A DNA stretch of 64,000 nucleotides from Schlegelella_A sp963778525 (GCA_963778525.1 CAVZUJ010000007.1:1-64000), one strand, 5' to 3'. Shown: positions 43,304 through 53,980, counted from the stretch's first letter. Notes: generated by a model not told the origin, from the letters alone. Made by a program: numbers and translations.

Positions 43304-44971
43304 TCAGGTGGAAGGCGCGTCGCGCAGCGCGCGGTAGCGGCGGATCAGGGCATTGGTGGAGCTGTCGTGCGCGAGCTTCGGCTCGCCCGTGCTTTCGAGC
43401 TCGGGGATCGTCTTGCAGCGCCAGCGCCTTGCCGAGCTCGACGCCCCACTGGTCGAAGGAATCGATGTTCCAGATCACGCCCTGCACGAAGGTGCTGTGC
43501 TCGTAGAGGGCGACGAGCGCGCCGAGCGTGGCCGGCGTGAGGCGCCGGGCGAGGAGCGTGTTGGTGGGCCGGTTGCCTTCGAAGACGCGGTGCGGCACCA
43601 GCTCGGGCGCCGTGCCTTCGGCGGCCACCTCGGCCGCGGTCTTGCCGAAGGCCAGCGCCTCGGTCTGCGCGAACAGGTTCGACATCAGCAGATCGTGCTG
43701 GCGGCCGAGCGGATTGAGCGCCTGGCCGAAGCCGATGAAGTCGCAGGGCACGATGCGCGTGCCCTGGTGGATCAGCTGGTAGAACGAGTGCTGCCCGTTC
43801 GTGCCGGGCTCGCCCCAGAGGATGGGCGCGGTCTCGACATCGACATGGCTGCCGTCCTGCCAGCGTGTGCTTGCCGTTGCTCTCCATCGTCAGCTGCTGC
43901 AGATAGGCGGGCAGGCGCTTCAGGTACTGCTCGTACGGCAAGCACCGCGAGCGTGGCGGCGCCGAGGAAGTCGTTGTTCCAGATCGCCAGCAGGCCGAGC
44001 AGCGCGGGCATGCTTCGCTCGATCGGCGCGCTGCGGAAGTGCTCGTCCATGGCATGAAAGCCGGCCAGCATCTCGGCGAACTGCTCGGGCCCGATGGCGA
44101 TCAGCGTCGACAGGCCGATCGCCGAGTCCATCGAGTAGCGGCCGCCGACCCAGTCCCAGAAGCCGAACATGTTCTCCGGGGCGATGCCGAACTGCTTCAC
44201 GCCGGGATCGTTGGTGGAGACCGCGACGAAGTGCTTCGCCACCGACTTCTCGTCGCCGAGCTGGCCGACGCTCCAGGCGCGCGCCGCGTGGGCGTTGGTC
44301 AGCGTCTCCAGCGTCGTGAAGGTCTTCGAGCAGATGATGAAGAGCGTCTCGGCGGCGTCGAGATCGCGCGTCGCCTCGACCATGTCGGTGCCGTCGACGT
44401 TGGAGACGAAGCGAAAGCGTCATGTCGCGGTCGCTGTAGAAGCGCAAGCGCCTCGTAGGCCATGACCGGGCCGAGGTCGGAGCCGCCGATGCCGATGCTG
44501 ATGACGTTCCTGATCCGCTTGCCGGTATGGCCGAGCCAGCGGCCGCCGCGCACCGCGTCGGCGAAGGCGTTCATGCGGTCGAGCACCGCGTGCACCTCGC
44601 GCCACCACGTCGACGCCATCGACCATCAGCTGCGTGCCCTTGGGCGCGCGCAGCGCCACGTGCAGCACCGAGCGCTTCTCGGTGGTGTTGATGACGTCGC
44701 CGCGAAACATCGCCGCCGTGCGCTCGCGCAGGCCGCATTCGGCGGCCAGCGCGACGAGCAGCTTCAGCGTCTCGTCGGTGACGCGATTCTTCGAGTAGTC
44801 GAGGTAGAAGCCGGCCGCTTCCAGCCCCAGTCGCTCGCCGCGGTCGGGGTCGCTCGCGAACAGCTCGCGCAGGTGGCGCGTGCCGACTTCGGCGTGGTGG
44901 GCGACCAGCGCCTTCCAGGCCGGGCGCGTCGTCAGTGCCGGCGCGTTCGCGCCGCTCGGTGTCGTGCTCAC
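43304..44971 (-). CDS. pgi: Glucose-6-phosphate isomerase (several consensus indels)
   Basis: Interconverts glucose- and fructose-6-phosphate, about 554 aa. VISIGIGGSDLGPVMAYEAL, FIICSKTFTTLETLTNAHAA, GGRYSMDSAIGLS, TNGQHSFYQLIHQGT and SFDQWGVELGKALA are standard for the family, and the protein ends ALIRRYRALRD. Frame breaks near 43415 (CTG/CTC), 43877 (GCA/GCG), 43936 (CTT/CTG), 44417 (CTT) and 44607 are all single extra bases at synonymous sites. The start is GTG overlapping the transaldolase stop by 4 bases. Confidence 0.88.
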
Positions 44972-46071
44972 TTCGAGGCGGCTCCCGCGAGTTGCGCGGT
45001 CTTGCTCGGCGATGCCGCCGAGCAGGCTCGCTCCACGACTTGGCGAACGCGTCGGCGCCTTCCTGCTGCAGCCGGGCGGCCAGCGCAGCGGCGTCGATGC
45101 CCTGGCGCGCGAAGTCGGCGATCACCGCTTCGGCGTCGCCGCCGTCGAGCGCCATCGACGCCGCCGACCTGGCCGTGCTCGGCGAAGGCCTGCAGCGTCT
45201 TGTCGGGAATCGTGTCGACCGTGTCGGGTGCAGCGAGCGCTTCGACATACAGCGTGTCCTTGGCGGCCGGATCCTTGGTGCCGGTGCTCGCCCACAGCAT
45301 GCGCTGCGGGTGCGCGCCGGCGGCGGCCAGCTTCTTCCAGCGCGGCGAGGCGAGCAGGTCGCGATAGGCCTTGTAGGTGCGCTGCGCGATCGCGATGCCG
45401 AGGCGGTTGCGATGATCGGCCGGCACCTGGTCCTTCACCGCGACGTCCCAGCGGCTCACGAAGAGCGACGCCACCGACTCGACCTTCGGATCGAGCCCGG
45501 CGGCGATGCGCCGCTCGATGCCGCGCAGATAGGCTTCGGCCGCCGCCACGTAGTGCTCGCGCGAGAAGAGCAGGGTGACGTTGATGGGCACGCCGGCGAA
45601 GATCGATTCCTCGATCGCCTTGCACGCCGGCCGCGCGTTCCCGGAATCTTGATGTACAGGTTCGGTCGCGCGGCGGCGGCGTGCAGGCGCGCGGCGGCGG
45701 CGATGGTCTTGTCGGCATCGTCGACGAGCAGCGGCGAGACTTCGAGCGAGACCCAGCCGTCGACCCCGTTCGGTGGCGGCGTGCGTCGGGCCTGAACAGA
45801 TCGGCAGCGCGCGTCAGGTCGCGCAGCGCGAGCTGGAAGAACAGCTCTTCGCCGCTCTTGCCCTGGCGCGCCAGCGTCGGCGATCTGCTCGTCGTAGGCG
45901 CTGCCGGCTGCCGATCGCGTGCTCGAAGATCGTCGGGTTCGAGGTCAGGCCGGTGATCGACAGCTCGGCGATGTAGCGCGCCAGGGTGCCGTCGTCGAGC
46001 ATGGTGCGCGTGATGTTGTCGATCCACAGGCTCTGTCCGAGAGCGTGCAGCTTCTGCGTGTTGGCGTTCAT
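44968..46071 (-). CDS. tal: Transaldolase (several consensus indels)
   Basis: Non-oxidative pentose phosphate pathway enzyme, about 365 aa, of the longer type found with Pgi and Zwf in many bacteria. MNANTQKLHALGQSLWIDNI, ELSITGLTSNPTIFEHAIG and NLYIKIPGT (catalytic Schiff-base lysine) are clear, followed by GVPINVTLLFSREHYVAAAE. Indels resolved at ACG/ACC and at CAA/CAG (both near 45630) are synonymous; the second is a two-fold site. CCAGGAGAAGAC is a very good ribosome binding site. The ATG overlaps the HAD gene stop by 4 bases. Confidence 0.88.
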
Positions 46072-46766
46072 GTCTTCTCCTGGATGGCCGCGGCGAGCGA
46101 CGCGGCCACATCGGTGGCGAGCAGGTCGCCGATGCGATCGACGGTGATGTCGGCGGCGGGGTAGCGGGCGAGGTTCGTCGGATCGTTGGCGTAGTGACCC
46201 TGGCGCGGGAAGACGGTGACGAGTCGCTCGCCCCAGACGGCTTTCATCGCCGCCAGGATGCGCTGCTTGTCGTCGACCATCACATAGCGGCGCGCCGGAT
46301 AGCGGCGCTGCACGGCGTCGAGCATTTTTTCCTTGTGGACGTAGATCAGTACCGCCCGTCGACGGCATTCCACAGGCCCGAGCGCTGAACTTTGCGCGGC
46401 TGAAACACGACGTCGCCGTCGGAGAGGATCACCGTCGGTCCCCTCTTGCCGAGCTCCGCGACGACCTCGAGCGCATGCGGATAGAGCCGGTCGGCGAACG
46501 GATAGTCGATGAGGAAGCTCGACATCGAGAGCAGCTTGTGCTCGGCGTCGTCGCTGCTCGCCACTTCGGCGCGGTAGCGCTGCAGCGCCCCGAGATAGTC
46601 GGCGTAGCCGAGCTCCTCGCGCAAGGCCTCGAAGATGACCCAGAAGCGGTCGGAGCTGGCGACGCCGAACTCGTCGGCAATGTGCATGCGCAGGTCGGCG
46701 ATGATGTGGTCGTTGTCGAGCAGCGTGTTGTCCACGTCGAGCAGGAAGACGACGTCGCTGCGTCAT
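46068..46766 (-). CDS. HAD-superfamily hydrolase in the pentose phosphate operon
   Basis: About 232 aa. HAD motif I FLLDVDNTLLDND lies just after the start; motif II is VILSDGDVVF; the lysine and motif III acidic pair are in VHKEKMLDAV and YVMVDDKQRI. Substrate unknown; the context suggests a sugar phosphate. The first codons read correctly only if one base of AC(G/C) is dropped near 46757, giving M-T-S-D-V-V-F. A second shift lies near 46345. It overlaps zwf (upstream) and tal (downstream) by 4 bases each. Confidence 0.78.
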   Translation of the reverse strand: MTQRRRLPARRGQHAARQRPHHRRPAHAHCRRVRRRQLRPLLGHLRGLARGARLRRLSRGAAALPRRSGEQRRRRAQAALDVELPHRLSVRRPALSACARGRRGARQEGTDGDPLRRRRRVSAAQSSALGPVECRRRAVLIYVHKEKMLDAVQRRYPARRYVMVDDKQRILAAMKAVWGERLVTVFPRQGHYANDPTNLARYPAADITVDRIGDLLATDVAASLAAAIQEKT

Positions 46767-48219
46767 GGTGCGCAGGGAGCCGGCGCAGGTTCGGGCGTCG
46801 GGTCGTGCCAGCCGCCGTCGGCGGCGATCAGCGCGTCGGCCGCCGCCGGGCCCCCAGGTGCCCGGCGCGTAGCGGCAGGCTGCGGCGCTGCTCGACGAGC
46901 ACCGGGTCGACGACGCGCCCAGGCCGCCTCGACCGCGTCCTGGCCCGTGAAGAGCGAGCCGTCGCCGACCATCGCGTCGCCGAGCAGCCGCTCGTAGGTC
47001 AGCTCGTCCGCCGGCCGTGTTCTCGCACAGATAGAGCTCGCGCTGGTCGCCGACGAAAGCCCTTGCCCGGGCGCTTGATGCGCGCCGCCAGCGCCACGGC
47101 CGAGGTCGGCTGCAGCTTGAAGCGGACGTAGTTGGCCGGGCCATGGTCGGGCCCGGCATCGTCGAAGAGCTGCTGCGGCGGCGGCTTCAGCTGCACCACG
47201 CACTTCGGCCGCGGTCGTCGGCAAGCAGCTTGCCCGCGCGCAGGTACCAGGGCACGCCCGCCCAGCGCCACGAGTCGATGAAGAGGCGCACGGCGCAGAA
47301 GGTCTCGACGTCGGAGTCGGGTGCGACGTCCTTCTCCTGCCGATAGCCCTCGTACTGGCCGCGCACCACGTCGGCCGCGGTCAGCGGTCGCATCGCATGG
47401 AACACGCCGGCCTTCTCGTTCTGCACCGCCGTGAAGCCCTGGTAGGCAGGCGGCTCCATCGCGAGCAGCGCGACGATCTGGAACAGGTGGTTCTGGATCA
47501 CGTCGCGCAGGGCGCCGGCGCTCTCGTAGAAGGTGCCGCGCTGGCCGATGCCGAAGTCTTCGGCCAGCGTGATCTGCACGCTGGCGACGTGATGGCGGTT
47601 CCAGATCGGCTCGAGAAACGAATTGGCAAAGCGGAAGTAGAGGATGTTCATGATCGCCTCCTTGCCGAGGTAGTGGTCGATCCTGAAGATCGACGACTCG
47701 GGGAAGACGGCGTGCGCCACGGCGTCGAGCTCGATCGCCGACGCGAGGTCGCGGCCGAAGGGCTTCTCGACGATGACGCGCGCATCCTTGGCCAGGCCGG
47801 CCGCGCCCAGGCTCTTGATCACGGTCTCGAACAGGGCCGGCGGAATGGCGAGGTAGTGGGCCGGCCGCCGGGCCGTGCCGAGCGCCGCTTTCAGCGCCTC
47901 GAAGGTCGCCGGGTCCTTGTAGTCGCCGCTGACGTATTTCAGCAAGCGAGAGCAGCTTGTCGAACGCCGCCGGGTCGTCGATCTTGCTCTCGCGCGCGAC
48001 GCTGTCGCGCACGCGTTGCTGCATCTGCCCGGTGCTCAGGCTCGATGACGCGACGCCGATCACCGGCACCGTCAGCGTTCCCTTCTTCACCATCGCGTAG
48101 AGCGCGGGAAAGATCTGCTTGTTGGCGAGGTCGCCGGTGAAGCCGAACACCACGAGGGCGTCGGAATGCGGCGCGCTGGCGCCGCGCGCACGAGGGCCGG
48201 CGGGCAGCTCGTCGGTCAT
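46763..48219 (-). CDS. zwf: Glucose-6-phosphate 1-dehydrogenase (several consensus indels)
   Basis: First enzyme of the oxidative pentose phosphate pathway, about 485 aa. LVVFGFTGDLANKQIFPALY is the nucleotide-binding start; VIVEKPFGRDL and SSIFRIDHYLGKEAIMNILY form the active site. Further conserved parts are FAEDFGIG-like LAEDFGIGQRGTFYESAGAL and the C-terminal NYVRFKLQPTSAVALAAR. A frame break near 47946 is TCG C TTG CTG AAA with one extra base (TCG/TCC); others lie near 47218 and in the last 200 bases. The start overlaps gnd by 4 bases; the stop overlaps the HAD gene by 4. Confidence 0.9.
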
Positions 48220-49246
48220 TTCGCATTCCCTTCGGCGGGCTTTTCGGCGTGGCCGCCGAACTCGTGGCGCAAGGCCGAGAGCACCTGGTTGGCGAAGTTC
48301 GCTTCGCCACGCGAGCTGAACCGATCGTAGAGCGCGGCGCTGAGCACGTGCGTCGGCACGGCTTCGTCGATCGCCGCTTCGATCGTCCAGCGGCCTTCGC
48401 CGGAATCGGAAACACGACCACCGTACGCGGCGAGCTGCGGATCCTGGGTGAGCGCATTGGCCGTCAGATCGAGCAGCCACGAGCCGATGACGCTGCCGCG
48501 CCGCCAGACCTCGGCGATGTCGGGCAGGTTCATCTCGTATTGATAGAACTCCGGGTTGCGCAGCGGCGTGGTCTCGGCGTCGCTGGCGTGCTCGCGCTTG
48601 CCGACGTTGGCGTTCTTCAGGATGTTCAAGCCTTCGGCATAGGCGGCCATCACGCCGTATTCGATGCCGTTGTGCACCATCTTCACGAAGTGGCCGGCGC
48701 CGCTCGGGCCGCAGTGCAGGAAGCCCTGCTCGGCGCTCGCCACCTCGCCGGTGCGGCCGCGCGTGCGCGGCGCCGTACCGATGCCCGGTGCGAGTGCGGA
48801 GAAGATCGGCGTGAGGCGCTGCACCACGTCGGCTTCGCCGCCGATCATCAGGCAGTAGCCGCGCTCCTGGCCGGCGACGCCGCCGCTGGTACCGACGTCG
48901 ACGTAGTGATGGCCCGAGGCCGTCAAATCCTTGGCGCGGCGGATGTCGTCGCGATAGTACGAATTGCCGCCGTCGATGACGATGTCGCCGGGCTCGAGAT
49001 GCGGCATCAGCTGCGCCAGCTCGGCGTCGACCACGGCCGCCGGCACCATCAGCCAGATCGCGCGCGGCTTGGTCATCTTCGCGGCCATGTCGGCGAGCGA
49101 CGACGGCGCCGATCGGCGCCGTCTTTCTTCATCGCGTCGACGGCGGCAGGCTGCATGTCGAAGACGACGCATTCGTGGCCGTTCTTCATCAGGCGCCGCA
49201 CCATGCTCGCGCCCATGCGCCCCAAGCCGATCATTCCGAGCTGCAT
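48216..49246 (-). CDS. gnd: 6-phosphogluconate dehydrogenase, decarboxylating, short form (two indels)
   Basis: Oxidises 6-phosphogluconate to ribulose-5-phosphate, about 343 aa, the shorter type often NAD-linked. MQLGMIGLGRMGASMVRRLM is the Rossmann motif; DIVIDGGNSYYRDD, YVDVGTSGGVAGQERGYCLM and HFVKMVHNGIEYGVMAAYAE carry substrate and catalytic residues (the Lys and the following His-Asn). Two extra bases near 49105-49115 at alanine codons (GCC/GCG) account for the break between AMKKDGA and SSLADMAAKM. GGAGAAGAAG precedes the ATG. Confidence 0.9.
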
Positions 49247-49273
49247 TCTTCTTCTCCTTGTCGGGTACCCAGA

Positions 49274-52200
49274 TCAGGCCGGGAGCGGCCCGCGTTCGCG
49301 CCAGGCGTCGACGACGACGGCGTGGCGCTTGCCATCATCGAGCAGGGCGATCCGGCCGTCGGACATCGCGATGCCATCGACCAGGACGCGCGCCGCCGCT
49401 TCGGTCGCCACCGCACGCACCGCGATCTCGTAGCTCGCGGTCCCGAAGCGGTAGCGCATCTCGAAGCCTTGCCATGATTTCGGAAAGAGCGGCCGCACGC
49501 GCAATTGGTTCCCGCGCCGCTCGAGCCCGAGCAGCGACTCGACGATCAGCTGGTACATCCAGCCGGCCGAGCCGGTGTACCAGGTCCAGCCACCGCGGCC
49601 GAGGTGCGGCGCGAAGGCGTAGACGTCGCCGGCGACGACGTAGGGCTCGACCTTGTAGGTCGCGATCGCGCCGGCGCTGTCGCCGTGATGCTGGGGCGCG
49701 AGCATGCCGAAGAGCTGCCAGGCCCGTTCGGCATCGCCGAGCGCGGCGAACGCCAGCGTCGCCCAGACCGCGGCGTGCGTGTACTGGCCGCCGTTCTCGC
49801 GCACGCCGGGCACGTAGCCCTGGATATAGCCGGGCGAGGGCGTCGAGGTGTCGAAGGGCGGGTCGAGCAGCTGCACCAGGCGGCCTTCCCGATGCACGAG
49901 ATGCTCGTGCAGCGAGCTCATCGCAAGGCGTGCCCGGTCGGCGGGAGCCGCGCGCGAAAGCACCGACCAGCTCTGCGCGATCGAGTCGATGCGGCATTCG
50001 ACGTTGCCTGCCGTGCCGAGCGGCGTGCCGTCGTCGAACCAGGCGCGCTGGTACCAGGCGCCGTCCCAGGCCGTCGCTTCGATGCGTTCGCGCAGGCGCG
50101 CCGCTTCGCCCTCGCAGAGATCGGCAAAGGCATCGTCGTCGCGAGCGCGTGCCAGCGGTGCGAAGTGCTTCAGCACCGCAATGAGGAAGAAGGCCAGCCA
50201 GACGCTTTCGCCCTTGCCGCCGGCGCCGACCAGGTTCATGCCATCGTTCCAGTCGCCCGCACCCATCAACGGCAAGCCGTGCGCACCGTAGCGAAGGCCG
50301 TGGCGAATCGCGCGCACGCAGTGCTCGTAGAGGCTCGCCGACTGCGCCGAGACGGTCGGCTGCTCGTAGTCGGACTGCTCGCCGTCCTTGAGCGGGCGGG
50401 CCTCGACGAAGGCACAGGTCTCGTCGAAGACGGCCGCGTCCCCCGTGCTTTCGACATAGCGCGCGGCCACGAAGGGCAACCAGAGGTAGTCGTCGGAGCA
50501 GCGCGTGCGGATGCCCTTGCCCGAGGGCGGATGCCACCAATGCTGGACATCGCCTTCGACGAACTGGCGGGCCGCCGAGCGCAGCAGGTGCTCGCGCACG
50601 AGCGCGGGCTCGGCATGCACGAGCGCCATGACGTCCTGCAGCTGGTCGCGAAAGCCGAAGGCGCCGCTGGCTTGATAGAAGGCGGTGCGCGCCCACAGGC
50701 GCGAGGCGACGACCTGGTAGAGCAGCCAGCCATTGGCCAGGGTGTCGACCGTGGGGTCGGGCGTGCGCACCTGCACCGCGTCGAGCGCCGTGTCCCAGTG
50801 CGCCTTCGATCCCGCGAGCGCGGCGTCGGCGGCGGCCTCGCCGCGCCAGCGACGCACCAGATCGCGCGCCTCTTCGATGCTCTTGCCCGCACCCAGCCGA
50901 AAGACGACGCGACGCTCCTCGTCCGGCGCAAGCTCGACGACGACGCGCAGCGCCGCGCAAGGATCGAGGCCGGCGCCCAGCCGCCCGCTCAGGTGCGGCT
51001 CTGCCAGCGCTGCCGGACCTTGCAGCGATCCGTTGCGGCCGAAGAAGTCGCCGCGATCGCCGCAGGCGCTGTGCCCTGCGCCTTCGACGTCGAAAAAGGC
51101 GACCCGGCCGTCGAAGTCGGTGTTGTAGCCGTTGTGCGCGAAGAGGGCGCCTGTCTCGGCGTCGAGCTCGGTGACGACCTGCGTCAGCGTCTTCGTCCGC
51201 TCGTCTCCGAGCACCCAGTCGAGATAGCCGGTGACGCTGACCCGTCGCGGGCGGCCGGAGCGATTGCGCAGAGCGAGCGTCGAGAACTTGACCGGCGCGT
51301 CGATCGCGACGCAGACCACGAGGTTGGACTCGATGCCGTCCTGCGCGTGCTCGAAGCGGCTGTAGCCGAAGCCGTGGCGGGTCACGTACGTGCCGGCGCC
51401 GCGCACCGGCAGCAGCGTGGGCGACCAGAAATGGCCGCTCTCCTCGTCGCGAATGTAGAAGGACTCGCTGTTCGGGTCGCTCACCGGATCGTTCGACCAG
51501 GGCGTGAGCCGGAACAGCTGCGCGTTCTCGCTCCAGCTCGAGGCACTGCCGCTCTCGGAGATCAGCGTGCCGAATTCCGGATTGGCGATCACGTTGATCC
51601 ACGGCGTCGGCGTCATGTGCTCCGCCGAAAGCAGGATCACGTATTCGCGCCGGTCCTTCGAAAAGCCGCCATGGCCGTTGAAATCGAGCAGGTCCTCGGA
51701 CAGGCGAGGCGTGCCTTCGCCCGCTTCGCGCGGGCGCCCGGGGACGGGGCCGGGCGGCTTGCTCGGCATCGCCGCGCGTTGGGCGACGAACGCGGCGAGG
51801 CTGTCGGTCGAGGCAGCGTCGATGGCGATGCGCGCGACGCTGCGCAGCAGGCTTCGGTCGCCGTCGTCGAGCGTCGACGCGGCGCGAACGAAGAGGCCGC
51901 CGGCCTTGCCCAGGAGCTCGGCGCCGCCGCTGTCGCGCACGACCTGCTGCACCTGCTCGAGCTCTTCCGGCGCTGCGCCCGCCGCGGATCCGACGACGAT
52001 CATCCACTCGGTCTTGATGTCGTGCGCGCGCCAGAAGGCATGCGCTCGCGTCGCGTCGCGCACGAGCTCGGCGTGGCCGGCGGACGCGCCTTCGAGCAGC
52101 AGCACCGGCACGTCGCCCGAGATCCCGAAACCCCACAGGCCCGACTGGCCGCGCCGGTTCCTGGCGATCTCGGCCGGATCGCCGCGCAACGCGGCCTCGG

Positions 52201-53203
52201 CGTAGAAGATGGCGCCGGCCAGACGTTCCCAGACCGCGGCATCAGCTGCGCCGGCCCCGAGCTGGCGCAGCAGCGCCTCGCGATGGTCACCGGCGTGCTC
52301 GAGGACGAGGTCGCCGGCACCGGGTGCGCGGCAGCGGCGGGCCAGTGCTGCGCTCTCGGCACGCGATCCGCAGACGCCGGTGAACGCGTCGATGGTGATC
52401 GACGCCCCGGCGGCCAGCACGAAGGGCAAGCGGATCGCGGCGACCGCATCCAGCACCGGCCCGGCCGTGCCCGAAAGCGGCTTGCCGTCGAGCAATGCCG
52501 CCGGCATGTCGCTGCCGCGGCCACGACCGATGAAGCGCTGCCGGTCGGTCTCGTACGACACCGCACCCGTGCCCTCGGCGACGGCCGTGTGGAAGGCCCA
52601 CGAGCGCACGTCGTCGGGCCCGCTCGGGCGCCGCGTGGCGATGATGGCGGCGAGCTCGGCATCGATCGCGGTCTCGACGAACATCTTGCTGAATGCCGGA
52701 TGCGAGGCGTCGGTGGCGGCCGGCGCCAGCACCATCTCGGCGAAGCTGGTTGCGCTGAGCGAGCGTGAGCGCGACGACAGGTTGGTGATGTGCAGCCTGC
52801 GCAACTCGACGTCGCCCGACGTTGCGACGGCGACCGTCGTCGTCACGTCGATCTCGTGCGTGCGGCTGCTGAACGTGGCGCTGCCGGCATCGAATCGGGC
52901 GGTCGCGGCTTGGCCCGTTCGCACCGGGCTGGCCGTTGCCGACCAGACCTCGCCGCTTTGCTCGTCACGCAGGTAGAAGAAGCTGCCGCCGTCGCCCAGG
53001 ACCGCGTCTTCGCGCCAGCGCGTCACGGCCAGGCCGTTCCAGTGACTGGTGCCGCTGCCTTCGGCCGTCACCATCACGTGGTACTTGCCGTTGGAGAGCA
53101 ACTTCACGCCGGGCATGGTGGGCTTTGCAGGGCCTTCGAGCGGAGGGGGAGGGGAGCGACCATCATCGCACCGAGAGTCTTCGACACTAACCGCGGCCGC
53201 CAT
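49274..53203 (-). CDS. GH94-type glycoside phosphorylase (cyclic beta-1,2-glucan synthase C-terminal-like)
   Basis: 1,309 aa, intact. Two N-terminal beta-rich modules: one near LLSNGKYHVMVTAEGSGTSH and GGSFFYLRDEQSGEVW, a second near FWSPTLLPVRGAGTYVTRHG. The (alpha/alpha)6 catalytic domain follows, with YQASGAFGFRDQLQDVMAL, QHWWHPPSGKGIRTRCSDDY and MGAGDWNDGMNLVG; the general-acid aspartate lies in DWND (984-987). The whole resembles the C-terminal half of cyclic beta-1,2-glucan synthase, but no GT84 domain or membrane helices are present. So a soluble 1,2-beta-oligoglucan (or related disaccharide) phosphorylase releasing glucose-1-phosphate is likely; linkage specificity is inferred. ATG 53203 or ATG 53116 could be the start. 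Confidence 0.85.
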   Translation of the reverse strand: MAAAVSVEDSRCDDGRSPPPPLEGPAKPTMPGVKLLSNGKYHVMVTAEGSGTSHWNGLAVTRWREDAVLGDGGSFFYLRDEQSGEVWSATASPVRTGQAATARFDAGSATFSSRTHEIDVTTTVAVATSGDVELRRLHITNLSSRSRSLSATSFAEMVLAPAATDASHPAFSKMFVETAIDAELAAIIATRRPSGPDDVRSWAFHTAVAEGTGAVSYETDRQRFIGRGRGSDMPAALLDGKPLSGTAGPVLDAVAAIRLPFVLAAGASITIDAFTGVCGSRAESAALARRCRAPGAGDLVLEHAGDHREALLRQLGAGAADAAVWERLAGAIFYAEAALRGDPAEIARNRRGQSGLWGFGISGDVPVLLLEGASAGHAELVRDATRAHAFWRAHDIKTEWMIVVGSAAGAAPEELEQVQQVVRDSGGAELLGKAGGLFVRAASTLDDGDRSLLRSVARIAIDAASTDSLAAFVAQRAAMPSKPPGPVPGRPREAGEGTPRLSEDLLDFNGHGGFSKDRREYVILLSAEHMTPTPWINVIANPEFGTLISESGSASSWSENAQLFRLTPWSNDPVSDPNSESFYIRDEESGHFWSPTLLPVRGAGTYVTRHGFGYSRFEHAQDGIESNLVVCVAIDAPVKFSTLALRNRSGRPRRVSVTGYLDWVLGDERTKTLTQVVTELDAETGALFAHNGYNTDFDGRVAFFDVEGAGHSACGDRGDFFGRNGSLQGPAALAEPHLSGRLGAGLDPCAALRVVVELAPDEERRVVFRLGAGKSIEEARDLVRRWRGEAAADAALAGSKAHWDTALDAVQVRTPDPTVDTLANGWLLYQVVASRLWARTAFYQASGAFGFRDQLQDVMALVHAEPALVREHLLRSAARQFVEGDVQHWWHPPSGKGIRTRCSDDYLWLPFVAARYVESTGDAAVFDETCAFVEARPLKDGEQSDYEQPTVSAQSASLYEHCVRAIRHGLRYGAHGLPLMGAGDWNDGMNLVGAGGKGESVWLAFFLIAVLKHFAPLARARDDDAFADLCEGEAARLRERIEATAWDGAWYQRAWFDDGTPLGTAGNVECRIDSIAQSWSVLSRAAPADRARLAMSSLHEHLVHREGRLVQLLDPPFDTSTPSPGYIQGYVPGVRENGGQYTHAAVWATLAFAALGDAERAWQLFGMLAPQHHGDSAGAIATYKVEPYVVAGDVYAFAPHLGRGGWTWYTGSAGWMYQLIVESLLGLERRGNQLRVRPLFPKSWQGFEMRYRFGTASYEIAVRAVATEAAARVLVDGIAMSDGRIALLDDGKRHAVVVDAWRERGPLPA

Positions 53204-53278
53204 CACCTTGCCAGCAGCCGAACGAGTGCGGCCTCGTAGGATGTGTCCGACGCCAGAGGCGAACACAATGGAACGCTC

Positions 53279-53980
53279 ATGACTCCCACCGCTCAGGAGC
53301 AGATCTGCCGCTGGCATCCGGTCGGCAACGTCGCCGCGCTGAGCTCGGTGGTGGCCGCTCGCGTGCTCGCTGCGGCCGAACGCGCTCTGACGGCGCGCGG
53401 GCGATTCCTGATCGTGCTGGCAGGCGGCAATACGCCGCGTGCCACCTACGAGCTTCTTCGCCCTGCGTCTGCCGAATGGTCGGCCTGGCACGTCTACTTC
53501 GGCGACGAGCGCTGCACGGCGCGCGCCGACGTGCTGCGCAACTCGCGCATGGCCGAAGCGGCCTGGCTGAATCACGTGGCCATTCCTTCGACGCAGGTAC
53601 ACGAGATGCCGGCCGAGCTCGGCCCGCGCGAGGCGGCAGCGCGTTATGCGGCCTTGCTCGATCCGGTCGGCGAGTTCGATCTCGTGCTTCTCGGCCTGGG
53701 TGAAGACGGCCACACCGGCAGTCTTTTCCCCGGCCACGAGCTCGGCGCCGATGCCGACGCGCCGGCTGCGCTGCCGGTCTTCGGCGCACCGAAGCCGCCG
53801 CCCGAGCGCGTGAGCCTGAGCGCGCGCCGCTTCAGCCTGGCGCGGGAGGTGATCTTCCTGGTGGCCGGGGCCGACAAGCGCGAGGCCGTCCAGCATTGGC
53901 GCGCCGGCGCGGCGATCCCGGCTCGTTCGATCACGCCTGCGGCGGGCGTCGACGTGGTCGTGGAGGCAGCGCTGCTCTAG
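53279..53980 (+). CDS. pgl: 6-phosphogluconolactonase
   Basis: Hydrolyses the lactone made by Zwf, 233 aa. ALTARGRFLIVLAGGNTPRA, WHVYFGDERCTARADVLRNS and LVLLGLGEDGHTGSLFPGHE are the three family motifs; the last holds the catalytic histidine. ATG 53279 was chosen from the family N-terminus. It is on the strand opposite the rest of the pentose phosphate genes, divergent from the phosphorylase with 75 bases between, and overlaps the response regulator tail to tail by 4 bases. Confidence 0.93.
   Translation: MTPTAQEQICRWHPVGNVAALSSVVAARVLAAAERALTARGRFLIVLAGGNTPRATYELLRPASAEWSAWHVYFGDERCTARADVLRNSRMAEAAWLNHVAIPSTQVHEMPAELGPREAAARYAALLDPVGEFDLVLLGLGEDGHTGSLFPGHELGADADAPAALPVFGAPKPPPERVSLSARRFSLAREVIFLVAGADKREAVQHWRAGAAIPARSITPAAGVDVVVEAALL

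Noticed and set aside
41616..49246. Mass pseudogenisation of central carbon genes
   Set aside because: Repair at synonymous sites restores full conserved proteins in every case; simultaneous loss of pgm, pgi, tal, zwf and gnd with unchanged codon bias is implausible.
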